From Clostridium scatologenes (GTDB lineage: Bacteria > Bacillota > Clostridia > Clostridiales > Clostridiaceae), in the NCBI RefSeq assembly GCF_000968375.1, contig NZ_CP009933.1, positions 2,976,001-3,040,000 on the forward strand: a stretch of DNA of 64,000 bases, given 5' to 3'. The position numbers and the translations under genes are program-made. Under the pieces are notes generated by a model. That model was given only the letters and a program-made list of their open reading frames with translations. It was not told the origin of the DNA and did no database searches. Position 1 is the stretch's first letter, and each line of letters opens with the position of its first letter. Below are positions 43,602 to 52,894 of the stretch, piece by piece.

Positions 43602-44294
43602 TTACTCCCTGCCTCTAAAGTATATAGACAACTCTTTAGGGTCTCTCACTAATATTTTTTTATCTATGTATTTAACCATACCACTTTTTTCAAACCCCTT
43701 CATGCATCTTGATATAGTTTCCCTTGTGCTTCCTAACATATCTGCTAAATAAGTAATGCTTATATTCATATCAATTAGTGTTCCTTCTTCCACTTCAACT
43801 CCATAGTCTTTACACAATTTCCAAAGCTTTGCTGAAAGCTTTTTATCCATCTTAATAGGTACAGTATTTTTAATTTGTCTATAAAGCCTTCTAATTTTTC
43901 GAGCCATAGAATTTATTATAACTTTCGTCAACTGAAAATCTCCTGCCATAATTTCTAATAAATCTTTCTTATTAAAGCATAAGACACAGCTTTCTTGAAA
44001 AGCCTCGCAATTTATAGACGCAGGTAAATCATCAAAGATAACTTCATTAACAAAATCTCCATCACCTAAAATATAAACTACTCTTTTTTGTCCCTCTTCT
44101 GAATTTCTATACATAGTTAATCTTCCATGTAAAATCAAATATATTTTATTAACCTTCTGCTTTTCATAAAACAAAAGTTCTCCTCTTTTAAGTGTCACTT
44201 TAAAAGCCTTAGCTTTTAACAATTCTAAAGTTCTTTCATTTATTCCATTAAAAACTGATATTTGATTAAAATCTTGTTCTGTGGCCTTAATCAT
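43602..44294 (-). CDS. Crp/Fnr family transcription regulator
   Basis: 230 residues. An N-terminal cyclic-nucleotide-binding-like fold (residues about 20-140: RGELLFYEKQKVNKIYLILHGRLTMYRNSEEGQKRVVYILGDGDFVNEVIF) and a C-terminal helix-turn-helix (NISITYLADMLGSTRETISRCMKGFEKSGMV). It lacks an Fnr-type Cys cluster; the scattered Cys are not in the Fnr pattern. It follows asrC and is a good candidate to bind the three GTGA-N6-TCAC boxes of the nar, narK and nirC-asr promoters, in the manner of HcpR-like regulators. Its own promoter is present. Confidence 0.88.
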   Translation of the reverse strand: MIKATEQDFNQISVFNGINERTLELLKAKAFKVTLKRGELLFYEKQKVNKIYLILHGRLTMYRNSEEGQKRVVYILGDGDFVNEVIFDDLPASINCEAFQESCVLCFNKKDLLEIMAGDFQLTKVIINSMARKIRRLYRQIKNTVPIKMDKKLSAKLWKLCKDYGVEVEEGTLIDMNISITYLADMLGSTRETISRCMKGFEKSGMVKYIDKKILVRDPKELSIYFRGRE

Positions 44295-44350
44295 TATTAT
44301 CTCAACCCCATATTTTAATTTATTTAAATCAAATTCTTTTTTATAATTTT

Positions 44351-44392
44351 ATTTTAACAATTTTACATACATTTGTCAGTAACTAATGTTAC
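44351..44392 (-). promoter_or_regulatory. promoter of the crp/fnr gene with a GTAAC-N4-GTTAC dyad
   Basis: CTGACA (44379-44374), 17-bp spacer, TAAAAT (44356-44351). A perfect dyad GTAAC-TAAT-GTTAC (44379-44392) overlaps the upstream edge of the -35. It may bind an autoregulator. Confidence 0.55.
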
Positions 44393-44403
44393 AAAAATAC
44401 GCT

Positions 44404-44431
44404 AAAAAACGGACATCAATGTCCGTTTTTT
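44404..44431 (-). terminator. terminator of the nirC-asrABC operon
   Basis: AAAAACGGACAT, TG, ATGTCCGTTTTTT. Strong stem with T-run, 10 bases after asrC. Confidence 0.9.
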
Positions 44432-44441
44432 AATCAGATTA

Positions 44442-45395
44442 TTACCAATAAATATTATCTTGTATTTCCACTTTATCTCCTAATTTTACGTCTTTTAATG
44501 CCCATTTCTTATATTCCTGATATCCAGTTCTATCTATAATATATCCAATATGTTCTTTACCTAATGGCGCATCTTTATCAATAAATTCTTCTATAAATTC
44601 ATAAGTATTTAATACAATTTTTATTATACTTTCTTCATCTATCCACTTAGCAAAATCTTTAGCAAGTCTTGGATTTTTCTTACCTGTTCTTCCCATGATA
44701 ACGAGTTTAAAGTATTTTTCATCACTTCTTGTCCATGCACCAGTTGGACATTTTCCAACACATTCTCCACAGCCAATGCACTTATCATGATCTCTTACAA
44801 CTTTAAAGTTCTCAAAACCCAACGCTCCTGTTGACCTTTTTTTACAATTCTTAACACAAGCTTGACATCCTATACATCTATAACTGTCATATTGTGGTTC
44901 AGTCATTCCTATAATTCCAAAATCCTGCATTCTAGCTTTTACACAATCGTTAGCACATCCTGTAAATGCAATTTTTACATGACGATCATTAGGGAAAATT
45001 GCTTTTTCCATTTTCTTTGCAAACTCAGATGTATTATAATTACCAAAAGGACAGACACTATTTCCTATACAGGCAGATACATTTCTTGTACCAGATGAAG
45101 AATAACCTGTATTCGAATCCACCTGATTTATTTCTAAACCTTCTATTATAGGTTGAATCAATTCATTTATTTTAGGAATATTTCTCATGTCTATTCCAGG
45201 TATTTCAAATCCTTGTCTTATAGTTATATGAACGCTTCCATTGCCATATTCTTCAGCAATTTTTTGTAATATTTCAAAATGCTTTGCTTCCATATGTCCA
45301 CCTGGAACTCTTATTCTTACCGCAGTCTTTCCTCTTTCCTTTGTAACTCTAAATGCATTCTTTTTTAGACGTTTTGTATTAATATCTATAGACAT
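44442..45395 (-). CDS. asrC: anaerobic sulfite reductase subunit C
   Basis: 317 residues. The siroheme/4Fe-4S sulfite reductase core is seen: ITIRQGFEIPG, the Cys cluster NVSACIGNSVCPFG and the later FTGCANDCVKARMQD, and two ferredoxin clusters CIGCQACVKNCKKR and CIGCGECVGKCPTGA. This subunit carries the siroheme that reduces sulfite to sulfide. Gene order nirC-asrA-asrB-asrC fits the Clostridium/Salmonella type. Confidence 0.96.
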   Translation of the reverse strand: MSIDINTKRLKKNAFRVTKERGKTAVRIRVPGGHMEAKHFEILQKIAEEYGNGSVHITIRQGFEIPGIDMRNIPKINELIQPIIEGLEINQVDSNTGYSSSGTRNVSACIGNSVCPFGNYNTSEFAKKMEKAIFPNDRHVKIAFTGCANDCVKARMQDFGIIGMTEPQYDSYRCIGCQACVKNCKKRSTGALGFENFKVVRDHDKCIGCGECVGKCPTGAWTRSDEKYFKLVIMGRTGKKNPRLAKDFAKWIDEESIIKIVLNTYEFIEEFIDKDAPLGKEHIGYIIDRTGYQEYKKWALKDVKLGDKVEIQDNIYW

Positions 45396-45408
45396 AATTT
45401 TCCCTCCT

Positions 45409-46200
45409 TTAATCTACTAAATTCTTAGCCTTAGTATAATTAAACACTGGACCCTCTAAACAAATATAAGTATCATCCATTTTACAATGTCCACACTTAC
45501 CAAGTCCACAGCACATCTTTCTTTCATAAGAAACCCAAATATTTTCTTCTTTGATTCCTCTTTTTATAAATTCAGCTAATGTAAACTTAAGCATTATTGG
45601 AGGACCAACTATTACAACTTGCGCTTCTTCTATATTTTCAATTTTTAAATCCTTAATATAATTAGTAATCAATCCAACATTACCATGGTATCCTTCTTCA
45701 CCTTTATCTACAGTTACTGTAACCTCTACATTATCACTCCATTTTTTAATGGATTCCTTAAATAATATATCACTTGGTGATTTAAATCCAACTAGAAGAT
45801 TAAAGTTTTTAGCTTCATTCCTATTAGCTGAAAAATAATCTACAATTCCTTTAACAGGAGAAAGTCCAGTTCCACCTGCAGCTACAATAACTTCTTTATT
45901 TTTATATATATTAAGATCAAATCCATTTCCATAAGGTCCTCTCATAAAAAGGGTATCTCCTGGGAATAACGTATGAATAACATCTGTAACTACTCCTACA
46001 CGTCTGATTGTCAAATCTATATATCCTTCTCCTATTTCACAGACAGAAATTGGAGCTTCTCCGTATTTAGGTATAGAAACTTCAAAGAATTGACCAGGCT
46101 TTACATCTCCTGTAAATTCCATTCTGAAAGTATAATCAATATCTGTATGTGGAGTAATACTAATTATCTTACTAGCCTTTGGTAAATATATATTCTCCAT
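45409..46200 (-). CDS. asrB: anaerobic sulfite reductase subunit B
   Basis: 263 residues. An FAD-binding segment (EVSIPKYGEAPISV), NAD-binding region (VAAGGTGLSPVKGIVDYF) and a 2Fe-2S site at the C-terminus (CCGLGKCGHCKMDDTYICLEG) match AsrB, the NADH-dependent flavoprotein of the enzyme. It abuts asrA (stop and start adjacent). Confidence 0.95.
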   Translation of the reverse strand: MENIYLPKASKIISITPHTDIDYTFRMEFTGDVKPGQFFEVSIPKYGEAPISVCEIGEGYIDLTIRRVGVVTDVIHTLFPGDTLFMRGPYGNGFDLNIYKNKEVIVAAGGTGLSPVKGIVDYFSANRNEAKNFNLLVGFKSPSDILFKESIKKWSDNVEVTVTVDKGEEGYHGNVGLITNYIKDLKIENIEEAQVVIVGPPIMLKFTLAEFIKRGIKEENIWVSYERKMCCGLGKCGHCKMDDTYICLEGPVFNYTKAKNLVD

Positions 46201-47202
46201 TTACTTCACCTCTTCTATAGCGTTGTTTAATTTATTTATACAATTGGAAAGTGAGATATACTCTGGACAGGCATCATCACATCTTCCACAACCTACACAC
46301 ATGTGATAACCAAATCTCTTTTTAAAGTCATAAATCTTATGCATAACTTTAAATCTCATTCTTTCACCTTGATCTCTTCTAAAACTATGTCCACCAGCCA
46401 TATCCGTAAAGCCATCTACTTGACAAGAAGCCCAAACTCTTCTTCTTTCTCCAGTCTTTTCATTATCCTTGTAGAATATATCCTGCATTGTAAAACAAGC
46501 ACAAGTTCCACAAACTGTATTACATCTACCACAGCCTATACATCTTTGTGAATACTCTTTCCATCCATTCCAACCAAATACGCTTGTATCTAAGTTTTCA
46601 GGCACTTTTACTTCCTTCTCATTAGATTCTATAAATTTGGGACTTACCTCAGATTGTTCAGAAGCCTCAAAATATCCTTTAAAGCTTTCATCTTTACATT
46701 CAACAAAAACTTGTCCATCTACTACTTTTACAAATAAATCATATTCTTCTGCTTTATTACTTCCCATACTTACACAGAAGCAATTTTCAAAGCTGTTTTC
46801 ACATTCCATAAGTACAAATTTAACTTTTTCTCTTAATCTCTTGTAATATGGATCTTCAGCACCATTCTTTAAATATATTTGATCTAATCTCTTAACAGCA
46901 TGCATATCACAGCTTCTTAAAAATATTAACACTTTCTCATCTTCTACTTTAGGTTCTTTTACACTATCTTCTGTAAAGTAGAATATAGTTTGTGTAATCG
47001 GAAGAATAACTTCCTTTGGTGAGAAATTAGATTTCTTATTAAATTCTATTTCCTCAACCTTACTAACTTCACCATACCTAACAGTATCTGTATCTGAAAA
47101 TGTACCTTTACCTTTTAAAAGTATAGGAGCATAAACCTTATATTCATCTCCTATTGCGGCTAAAAAATCATTAAACTTTTCTGAGTTTAATTTATATCCC
47201 AT
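46201..47202 (-). CDS. asrA: anaerobic sulfite reductase subunit A
   Basis: 333 residues. Two ferredoxin-type clusters are visible: CIGCGRCNTVCGTCACFTMQD and CVGCGRCDDACPEY. AsrA passes electrons from AsrB to AsrC. A good GGAGG lies before the ATG. It is 44 bases downstream of nirC and part of the same operon. Confidence 0.95.
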   Translation of the reverse strand: MGYKLNSEKFNDFLAAIGDEYKVYAPILLKGKGTFSDTDTVRYGEVSKVEEIEFNKKSNFSPKEVILPITQTIFYFTEDSVKEPKVEDEKVLIFLRSCDMHAVKRLDQIYLKNGAEDPYYKRLREKVKFVLMECENSFENCFCVSMGSNKAEEYDLFVKVVDGQVFVECKDESFKGYFEASEQSEVSPKFIESNEKEVKVPENLDTSVFGWNGWKEYSQRCIGCGRCNTVCGTCACFTMQDIFYKDNEKTGERRRVWASCQVDGFTDMAGGHSFRRDQGERMRFKVMHKIYDFKKRFGYHMCVGCGRCDDACPEYISLSNCINKLNNAIEEVK

Positions 47203-47245
47203 ATTAATCCTCCTTATGCTACTTTATTTTAATTATCTAAATTCT

Positions 47246-48025
47246 TCATGATTTTTTCTTAGATATATACCAATAAGCTACGCCAACAAAAATCATTCCA
47301 CCAACAATATTACCTAAGGTCACTGCTGATAGATTATACATAAATCCATTGATGGATACTGCTGCTTTGTGTGGAATCATTAAAGCTATTGAAAGCAATG
47401 TCATATTAGCTACACTATGTTCAAAACCTGAAGTTATAAATGCAAACAAACACCAAAATACCATGATAAGCTTTGCAGCTTCATCCTTTAATTTGAAATA
47501 GCACCATACTGCTAAGCACACTAAAATATTACATAAAATTCCTCTTACAAACAGCTCCATATATGGTGCTGTCATTTTTGCAGTTGATGTTTTTAAAATA
47601 AATTCAGCTGTAGTACCTTTCCAAAGTCCTGATTGTACAAATAGTGCTGCTAACACTACAGAACCTAAAACGTTTCCAATATAACTGAAAATCCATATGC
47701 CCCAAACTGAACTCCATGGAACCTTTTTCTCTAGAGCACCTATTGGCATAATCATGTTATTACCTGTAAATAGTTCTGAACCAGCTGCTAATACTAAACT
47801 CAATGCGATTCCAAAAGAAACTCCCATTGCAATTTTAGTAGCTGGTGAATTTACAGAGGATAGCAATCCCCCTACCGTAAATATAAGTATAATTCCAAAA
47901 CCTACAAACATACCTGCTAACGCTGATGCAATCAAATACCTGCCCTTGCTTTCCTTTAAAAATGATGCCTTTTTTACTGCAGCTCCACTAAGTTTGTTAA
48001 TTTCTTCGCTAAACAAATTTACCAC
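47246..48025 (-). CDS. nirC: formate/nitrite transporter family protein (NirC-like)
   Basis: 259 residues with six membrane helices and FNT signatures: ELFTGNNMIMPIGALEKKVPW and the central His in TSGFEHSVANM. FNT channels move nitrite, formate or hydrosulfide. Being first in an operon with sulfite reductase, export of HS- or import of sulfite/nitrite is equally plausible; the sequence does not decide. GGGTGG site before the start. Confidence 0.9.
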   Translation of the reverse strand: MVNLFSEEINKLSGAAVKKASFLKESKGRYLIASALAGMFVGFGIILIFTVGGLLSSVNSPATKIAMGVSFGIALSLVLAAGSELFTGNNMIMPIGALEKKVPWSSVWGIWIFSYIGNVLGSVVLAALFVQSGLWKGTTAEFILKTSTAKMTAPYMELFVRGILCNILVCLAVWCYFKLKDEAAKLIMVFWCLFAFITSGFEHSVANMTLLSIALMIPHKAAVSINGFMYNLSAVTLGNIVGGMIFVGVAYWYISKKKS

Positions 48026-48140
48026 CCTTTCAAATTTTTTATACTGTATTACATATCAACATAATTAATTTGTATGAATTGTGGGCTTACTTCAAACTGC
48101 TGCTTAGACTCACAAAGTATAATTTACAGTTTTTCATTTT

Positions 48141-48192
48141 TATAGTGGGGCGAAAGCATCTTGGTGTATGTTATTTCCCATCCCCCACTATA
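48141..48192 (-). ncRNA. structured 5' leader of the nirC-asr operon
   Basis: TATAGTGGGG (48192-48183 on the minus strand) pairs perfectly with CCCCACTATA (48150-48141); the 32-nt interior contains further G- and C-rich pairing. From the -10 at 48203-48198 the transcript would begin at or near the first bases of this hairpin. No T-run follows, so it is not a normal terminator. It is either a 5'-end stabilising hairpin or a small sensor RNA; I do not recognise a known family. Confidence 0.5.
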
Positions 48193-48197
48193 TGATA

Positions 48198-48239
48198 AAT
48201 ATATCACAACTTCTTTTTAAACTCTGTGACGTCCATCAC
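48198..48239 (-). promoter_or_regulatory. nirC-asr promoter with GTGA-N6-TCAC box
   Basis: GTGA-CGTCCA-TCAC at 48226-48239, with TATATT (48203-48198) whose centre is 32 bp from the box centre. This is the class II (-41.5) position of Crp/Fnr activators. A partial Rex-like TTGTTAA-N4-TTAAG lies next to it (48242-48257). Confidence 0.7.
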
Positions 48240-48252
48240 GTTTGTTAATTTT

Positions 48253-49563
48253 TTAAGCTTTGCTAGTAACTGGGGATTTCTTTGCGCCCATTCTAAAAAT
48301 TGCTAAAATTAAAATCGATACTATAGCTAATGCTGAAAACACTAAAAAGCCCTTGGAAAATCCACCTAAGTTTACACCAGTTTTATCTATAAAGGATGCC
48401 ATTACAGGTGGTATAACAAATCCTCCGAAAGCACCTATTCCTCCAACCCATCCTGAAGCTCCTCCTATTGCATGTGGCACTTCTTTTGGAAGTATCTTAA
48501 ATACAGCAGCATTTGTCACACCCATTCCAACTGCTAAAAATAGAATTCCTATTATAGCTATTGGTAATGAACTAGCAATAACCATACAAATAGTTCCTAT
48601 AAGCATTATAAAAAGGGATACATTAGAAACTCTTTCGCCTCCAAGCTTATCAGCTATCTTTCCACCATATACTCTTACAACAGACGTAGTAATTGAGTAA
48701 AGTGCTGTTAGTACACCTGCCATTTTTATATTTAATTTAAAGAAGCTCATCCAATAAGTAGGTAACCAGCTTGTTAGAGCTAAAAATCCTCCAAAAGTTG
48801 TAAAATATATTAATACTAAAGCCCATGTCTTCCAAGTTCTTGCAGAAATCATTAAACTTTCACTTACTTTATCATTTGGAAATAATTCTTGACCATATTC
48901 TTTTGATGCTATTCGTTTTGCTTCACTTTTTTCTAACCCAGCATCAATTAATTGGAAATACCATGCATTTTTGCCTATAATGCAATATGCTATAGTTCCT
49001 ATTATCAAAAATATTAACCAAGCTAAGTAAGAACCTGATAATCCCAATAATGGCAGTGCAACATTAGGTAGTAATAATGTAAATATTCCTGGCGCCAGAT
49101 TTCCAACACCTCCATATATTCCTAAAGCTGCTCCTTGTTTACTCTGAGGAAACCAATAAGATGCCTGACTAACTCCAACAGAAAATGTAGCTATACCACA
49201 GCCAGATAATGCTCCAAAAATTAATAGCAAAGAATAATACTGACTTAAATTTTGTTTAAAAAATGCCATAATTATGTACAAACCAGTCATTCCAATTATT
49301 GAAAGTCCAAGCAATGTGATAAAAGGTTTTCTTCCACCATTTATGTCTACCCAAGCTGCAAATGGAATTCTAAGTAGTGAACCTGATAGATTTGGTATTG
49401 CAATAAGCAGTGCTAATAGAATAGGATTAAGAGTTGAAAAACTTTGTTTAAATACAGCAATTGTAGCACCATAAAGTGCTACTGCAGCAAAGCCAACAAA
49501 AAAACCAGTAGTTGCTCCTGTTAGCCCTTGCTTTGAGTTTCCTTTTACTTTTACAGAATTCAT
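48253..49563 (-). CDS. narK: nitrate/nitrite transporter, MFS family (NarK-like)
   Basis: 436 residues with 12 membrane helices. RIPFAAWVDINGGRKPF, GCGIATFSVGVSQASYWFPQSKQGAALGIYGGVGNLAPGIF and AVFKILPKEVPHAIGGASGWVGGIGAFGGF are the NarK-type nitrate-signature regions. It is controlled by a promoter that is nearly the same as that of the nar operon (Crp/Fnr box and Rex-like box), so uptake and reduction are co-regulated. Complete and undamaged. Confidence 0.93.
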   Translation of the reverse strand: MNSVKVKGNSKQGLTGATTGFFVGFAAVALYGATIAVFKQSFSTLNPILLALLIAIPNLSGSLLRIPFAAWVDINGGRKPFITLLGLSIIGMTGLYIIMAFFKQNLSQYYSLLLIFGALSGCGIATFSVGVSQASYWFPQSKQGAALGIYGGVGNLAPGIFTLLLPNVALPLLGLSGSYLAWLIFLIIGTIAYCIIGKNAWYFQLIDAGLEKSEAKRIASKEYGQELFPNDKVSESLMISARTWKTWALVLIYFTTFGGFLALTSWLPTYWMSFFKLNIKMAGVLTALYSITTSVVRVYGGKIADKLGGERVSNVSLFIMLIGTICMVIASSLPIAIIGILFLAVGMGVTNAAVFKILPKEVPHAIGGASGWVGGIGAFGGFVIPPVMASFIDKTGVNLGGFSKGFLVFSALAIVSILILAIFRMGAKKSPVTSKA

Positions 49564-49599
49564 TATTTTTCCCCCTTATATTATTATATATTTAAAAAA

Positions 49600-49617
49600 T
49601 TGTTAATTATTTAACCT
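49600..49617. promoter_or_regulatory. Rex-like operator upstream of narK
   Basis: TTGTTAATTATTTAACCT fits the Rex consensus TTGTTAA-N4-TTAACAA except for the last two bases. It lies in the 5' leader. The nar promoter has the same sequence at the same relative place, so it is conserved within the island. Rex senses NADH/NAD+ ratio. Confidence 0.6.
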
Positions 49618-49652
49618 CAGCTTTTAAAATAAGCCCATTTATTATTATGGTA

Positions 49653-49694
49653 AGTATATCATTATACATTTTTTTGTTCCGTGATTTATATCAC
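49653..49694 (-). promoter_or_regulatory. narK promoter with GTGA-N6-TCAC box
   Basis: GTGA-TTTATA-TCAC at 49681-49694; TATACT at 49658-49653. Box and -10 centres are 32 bp apart, the class II activator spacing. Confidence 0.7.
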
Positions 49695-49775
49695 GCTCTA
49701 TAAGTTTCTTTTGAATTTTTAAAACAATCTTTTTCTTAAATGGTCAAACTATCAACTATGTCTAAATACTCTATA

Positions 49776-49824
49776 TAAAAAAAGTAATGACATGTTTATG
49801 GGTTAAAACATATCATTACCTTTT
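49776..49824 (-). terminator. terminator after the moeA chimera
   Basis: GGTAATGATATGTTTT ... AAACATGTCATTACTTTTTTT on the minus strand. Stem of about 14 bp with a 7-T tail. Confidence 0.85.
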
Positions 49825-49852
49825 CTTATTTAAATTAAATTCTTTTAAAATA

Positions 49853-51076
49853 TCAGATGCTACAGCTGGTCCTTCCATTTCCTTGATATTTAGCAGCAGA
49901 TGAAGAATATTTTCTTTCGCTTTCCTTAATCCCAATATCGTGTAAAATAGCAGCAACTTCTAAAATTTCAAGCTTTTCTTTTGAATTTTGAATAAAACTA
50001 ACCTTCCCATTATTAAAATAAGCACGTATAAATCTTCTCGTCATACTTGGCTTATTAAATTCATTCTTCATAATTGCAGAAGCTCGTTTATATTGCAAAT
50101 TTTTATTGCCACTTATTTTAGATAAAGCTGGCCTTACTAAAAGTTCAAAATTTATAAGAGCTGCAAAAGGATTTCCTGATAAAGATATTATAGGCTTATT
50201 TTTATATAAAGAATACATTACAGGTGTTCCTGGTTTTAAATTGACCTTCCAGAAAATCCTTTCAGCACCTATTAACTTAAATGCATCATGTAAAATATCT
50301 TTTTCTCCTACTGAAACACCGCCTGTTGTTATTATCAAATCTACTTCATCAACAATTTCCTGTATCTTTTCTCCTACTTTTTCTCCATTATCCTCAATTA
50401 TTTGTGAAATAACTGGTGGCAAGCCAAACTCATTTAACCTAGAATATATTAAATGTAAATTGCTATCATAAATCTTTCCTTCCTTTAATGTTTGCCCTGG
50501 AGCTCTAACTTCATCGCCAGTAACAATCAGCACAATTCTTGGCTTTGCTTTAACTTTAACTTTTGAAATACCCATACTGGCAAGAACTCCCTGATGCACA
50601 TAATTAATTAGTTCATCTTTCTTTACTAATAAATCCCCTTTTTTTATATCTTCACCTTTAAAACAATAATTATCATATTTATTAAGCTCCTGATAAATTT
50701 CAACTTCATCTTCGCCATAATCAGTTTTCTCTTGTTTTATAACACAGTTTGCACCTTTAGGTATTTTTGCACCTGTCATAATTCTTGCTGCTTGACCTCT
50801 TTTAAGTGTTTTTTCACTATATCCACCTGCAAATATACAATCTACAACTGTCAACTTCTTTATATTTTCTTTACTTGCTCCTTTTGTATCTTCTGCTATA
50901 AGTGCATATCCATCAAGTGGAGATCTATCAAATGGTGGATTATTCATAGGTGCATAAATATCTTCATAAATTATTCTTCCACCTGCATCTATTAACTTAA
51001 TTTCTTCAAATCTTTCAATTTCTTTAATACTTTCAGTAATTAGCTCAATAGCTTTTTCTAATTCTATCTTAAGCAC
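49853..51076 (-). pseudogene. moeA: MoeA molybdenumtransferase truncated and joined to an HD-domain fragment
   Basis: Residues 1 to about 360 are a good MoeA: FDRSPLDGYALIAEDT, RIMTGAKIP, IVTGDEVRAPGQ, TTGGVSVGEKD, LKPGTPVMYS and ISLSGNPFAALINFE. The C-terminal domain IV stops after RRFIRAYFNNGKVSFIQ. The frame then goes on as NSKEKLEILEVAAILHDIGIKESERKYSSSAAKYQ, a clear HD-hydrolase fragment. At about 49881-49886 one extra G turns the HD frame (EMEGPAVASDILKEF) into GNGRTSCSI and stop. So a deletion fused two genes and the tail later frameshifted. MoeA inserts Mo into molybdopterin for NarA; activity is doubtful. Confidence 0.85.
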
Positions 51077-51227
51077 AATTCATACTTCCTTTCCAATTTC
51101 ACAATTGATTATATTTGCAAGGAATGTACTCAAGTCATAATCCCTTATTTCCAATTTTGATAATGTCCCTTTTCTCTAATTTATTAATACTATTACAGTA
51201 TTTTGATCATTTACACTGCCAAACTAA

Positions 51228-52454
51228 CTAATATGTAAATTCAAAATTTTCCTTGATATTAAAGAAATCAGAGTAATCTATTTTAAATATTGGTTTTTTT
51301 ACCTTTGAGACATCAATTTTAGCTCTAATCAATTGCGTCAAAATACCAGCATAAGACAAATCACCTTGAAGAATAGCTCCATAAATCCTACCATCCTTAT
51401 ATATTACCTTTTTATAATTTCCGTTATCATCACTTTCAATTTCAACTGTATAAGTTTCATCTGTAGGTTCATTAATTCCAAGAGACATTGTAGGAATACC
51501 TAGAAAGTTCATTGTTGATTTGCTAGCAAAAAAATCAGTCATTTCACTTTTTACTCCTACCATATTACTCGCTGCAATAATTCCTTCTTTAACAGCCGTA
51601 GGCCAAATAGGATTTCTTCCTGTAACATCCCCTGCGCCATAAATATCTTCACAATTTGTTTTTCCAAAAGCATCAATAATAAGTCCAAACTTATCAGTTT
51701 CAATACCTGAACCTTCTAGAAACCCAACATTAGCACGAACACCAGCTGCAACTACTAATAAATCACATGGAATTTTTTCTCCAGTTGTTAACAATATATC
51801 TGTAATTTTTCCTTCTTCATTAACAATTAATTCGTTAATTCCTTTTTCATAATACTGTTTAACACCTTTACTTTCAAAACCTTTTTCATAAGCTGAAGCC
51901 GCTCTTTTATCAAGCTGAATTGAAAGCATATGATCCTTCATTTCAACAAGAGCAATGTTTTTACCAGTATGCAGTAAACCAGAAATAACATCTATTCCTA
52001 TAAGTCCAGCGCCCATAATTACTATATCATCACATGTTTTTGATAGCTCCATTACCTTTTCACAATCATCAAAATTACGAAATCCGATGGCATTAGGTGC
52101 AGTTCTTAAATTTGGTATAGGCGGAAAAAATGTGTTAGATCCTGTTGCTATAAGTAGTTTATCAAACTTTACTATTCTTTCATCTAAAAGGACAACTTCC
52201 TTTAAATTCACATCAATTTTAATGGCTTCATTATCCTTAATCCATTTAATATTATTCTTATTCATAAAATCATCTTCAACAAACTCAAGTCTTTTAACAT
52301 CACGAATACCTTCCATATAATGATGAAGTATACATCTAGAATAAACTTTATCATCCTTTGATATCAATGTAATTTCAGCTTCCTTATCTAAATTTCTAAG
52401 CTGGCGAACTCCATTAATTCCTGATGCTGAAGCACCCAAAACAACATATTTCAT
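51228..52454 (-). CDS. NAD(P)H/FAD-dependent oxidoreductase, NarC-like
   Basis: About 408 residues from ATG 52454 (GGAGG upstream). MKYVVLGASASGINGVRQLR is a Rossmann FAD-binding start, IATGSNTFFPP and IMGAGLIGIDVISGLLHTGKNIALVE the second nucleotide-binding loop, and IYGAGDVTG the FAD-flavin motif. C. perfringens nar operons carry this enzyme third, feeding electrons into the reductase through the ferredoxin-like subunit. Intact here. Confidence 0.88.
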   Translation of the reverse strand: MKYVVLGASASGINGVRQLRNLDKEAEITLISKDDKVYSRCILHHYMEGIRDVKRLEFVEDDFMNKNNIKWIKDNEAIKIDVNLKEVVLLDERIVKFDKLLIATGSNTFFPPIPNLRTAPNAIGFRNFDDCEKVMELSKTCDDIVIMGAGLIGIDVISGLLHTGKNIALVEMKDHMLSIQLDKRAASAYEKGFESKGVKQYYEKGINELIVNEEGKITDILLTTGEKIPCDLLVVAAGVRANVGFLEGSGIETDKFGLIIDAFGKTNCEDIYGAGDVTGRNPIWPTAVKEGIIAASNMVGVKSEMTDFFASKSTMNFLGIPTMSLGINEPTDETYTVEIESDDNGNYKKVIYKDGRIYGAILQGDLSYAGILTQLIRAKIDVSKVKKPIFKIDYSDFFNIKENFEFTY

Positions 52455-52474
52455 AAAACTCCCTCCTGTAATCC

Positions 52475-52891
52475 TTACGCTTCTTCTAGTGTTATTGCAC
52501 CCATTGGACATTTTTCCACACACATAGGTTTTGGTTCATTATTTTCTGTACGATGAACACACATATTACATTTCATAATCTCTTTATTTTGAATTCGATC
52601 ACTTTTCAATACACCATAAGGACATGCCATTATGCACATATAACAACTTGCACACTGTTCTTTATCATATTGAACCAATCCAGTTTCTGTATTCTTAGAC
52701 ATAGCACCAGTCATACATGTATAAACACATTCTGGTTTATCACAATGACGGCAGAAAATAGGTGCAGGTTTGTTTTTACTATCTATAGTTACACGATTTC
52801 TTGCATCACTACTTTCATGGCTAACAATACAGGCAGTAACACAAGTTAAGCATCCTATACATTTACTTCTATCAATCTTTATTCTTTTCAT
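52475..52891 (-). CDS. 4Fe-4S electron transfer protein, NarB-like (HycB family)
   Basis: 138 residues with four ferredoxin-type Cys groups: CIGCLTCVTAC, CRHCDKPECVYTC, CASCYMCIMACPYG and CNMCVHR with CVEKCPMGAI. It should shuttle electrons from the oxidoreductase to the molybdenum subunit. It starts three bases after the broken narA gene ends and runs up to the oxidoreductase gene. Confidence 0.9.
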   Translation of the reverse strand: MKRIKIDRSKCIGCLTCVTACIVSHESSDARNRVTIDSKNKPAPIFCRHCDKPECVYTCMTGAMSKNTETGLVQYDKEQCASCYMCIMACPYGVLKSDRIQNKEIMKCNMCVHRTENNEPKPMCVEKCPMGAITLEEA

Positions 52892-52894
52892 AAT

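Noticed and set aside
48242..48257. Full Rex operator upstream of nirC
   Set aside because: Only the first half matches well (TTGTTAA); the second half is TTAAG and overlaps the narK stop codon, so it is mentioned only as a partial match.
48260..48700. Long plus-strand open frame opposite narK
   Set aside because: It is a codon-bias shadow of the membrane protein gene; it lacks a ribosome binding site and its composition (Pro/Ile-rich) follows the antisense of hydrophobic codons.
52475..52891. Plus-strand frames opposite the ferredoxin-like gene
   Set aside because: They arise from the many Cys codons read in reverse and have no ribosome binding sites.
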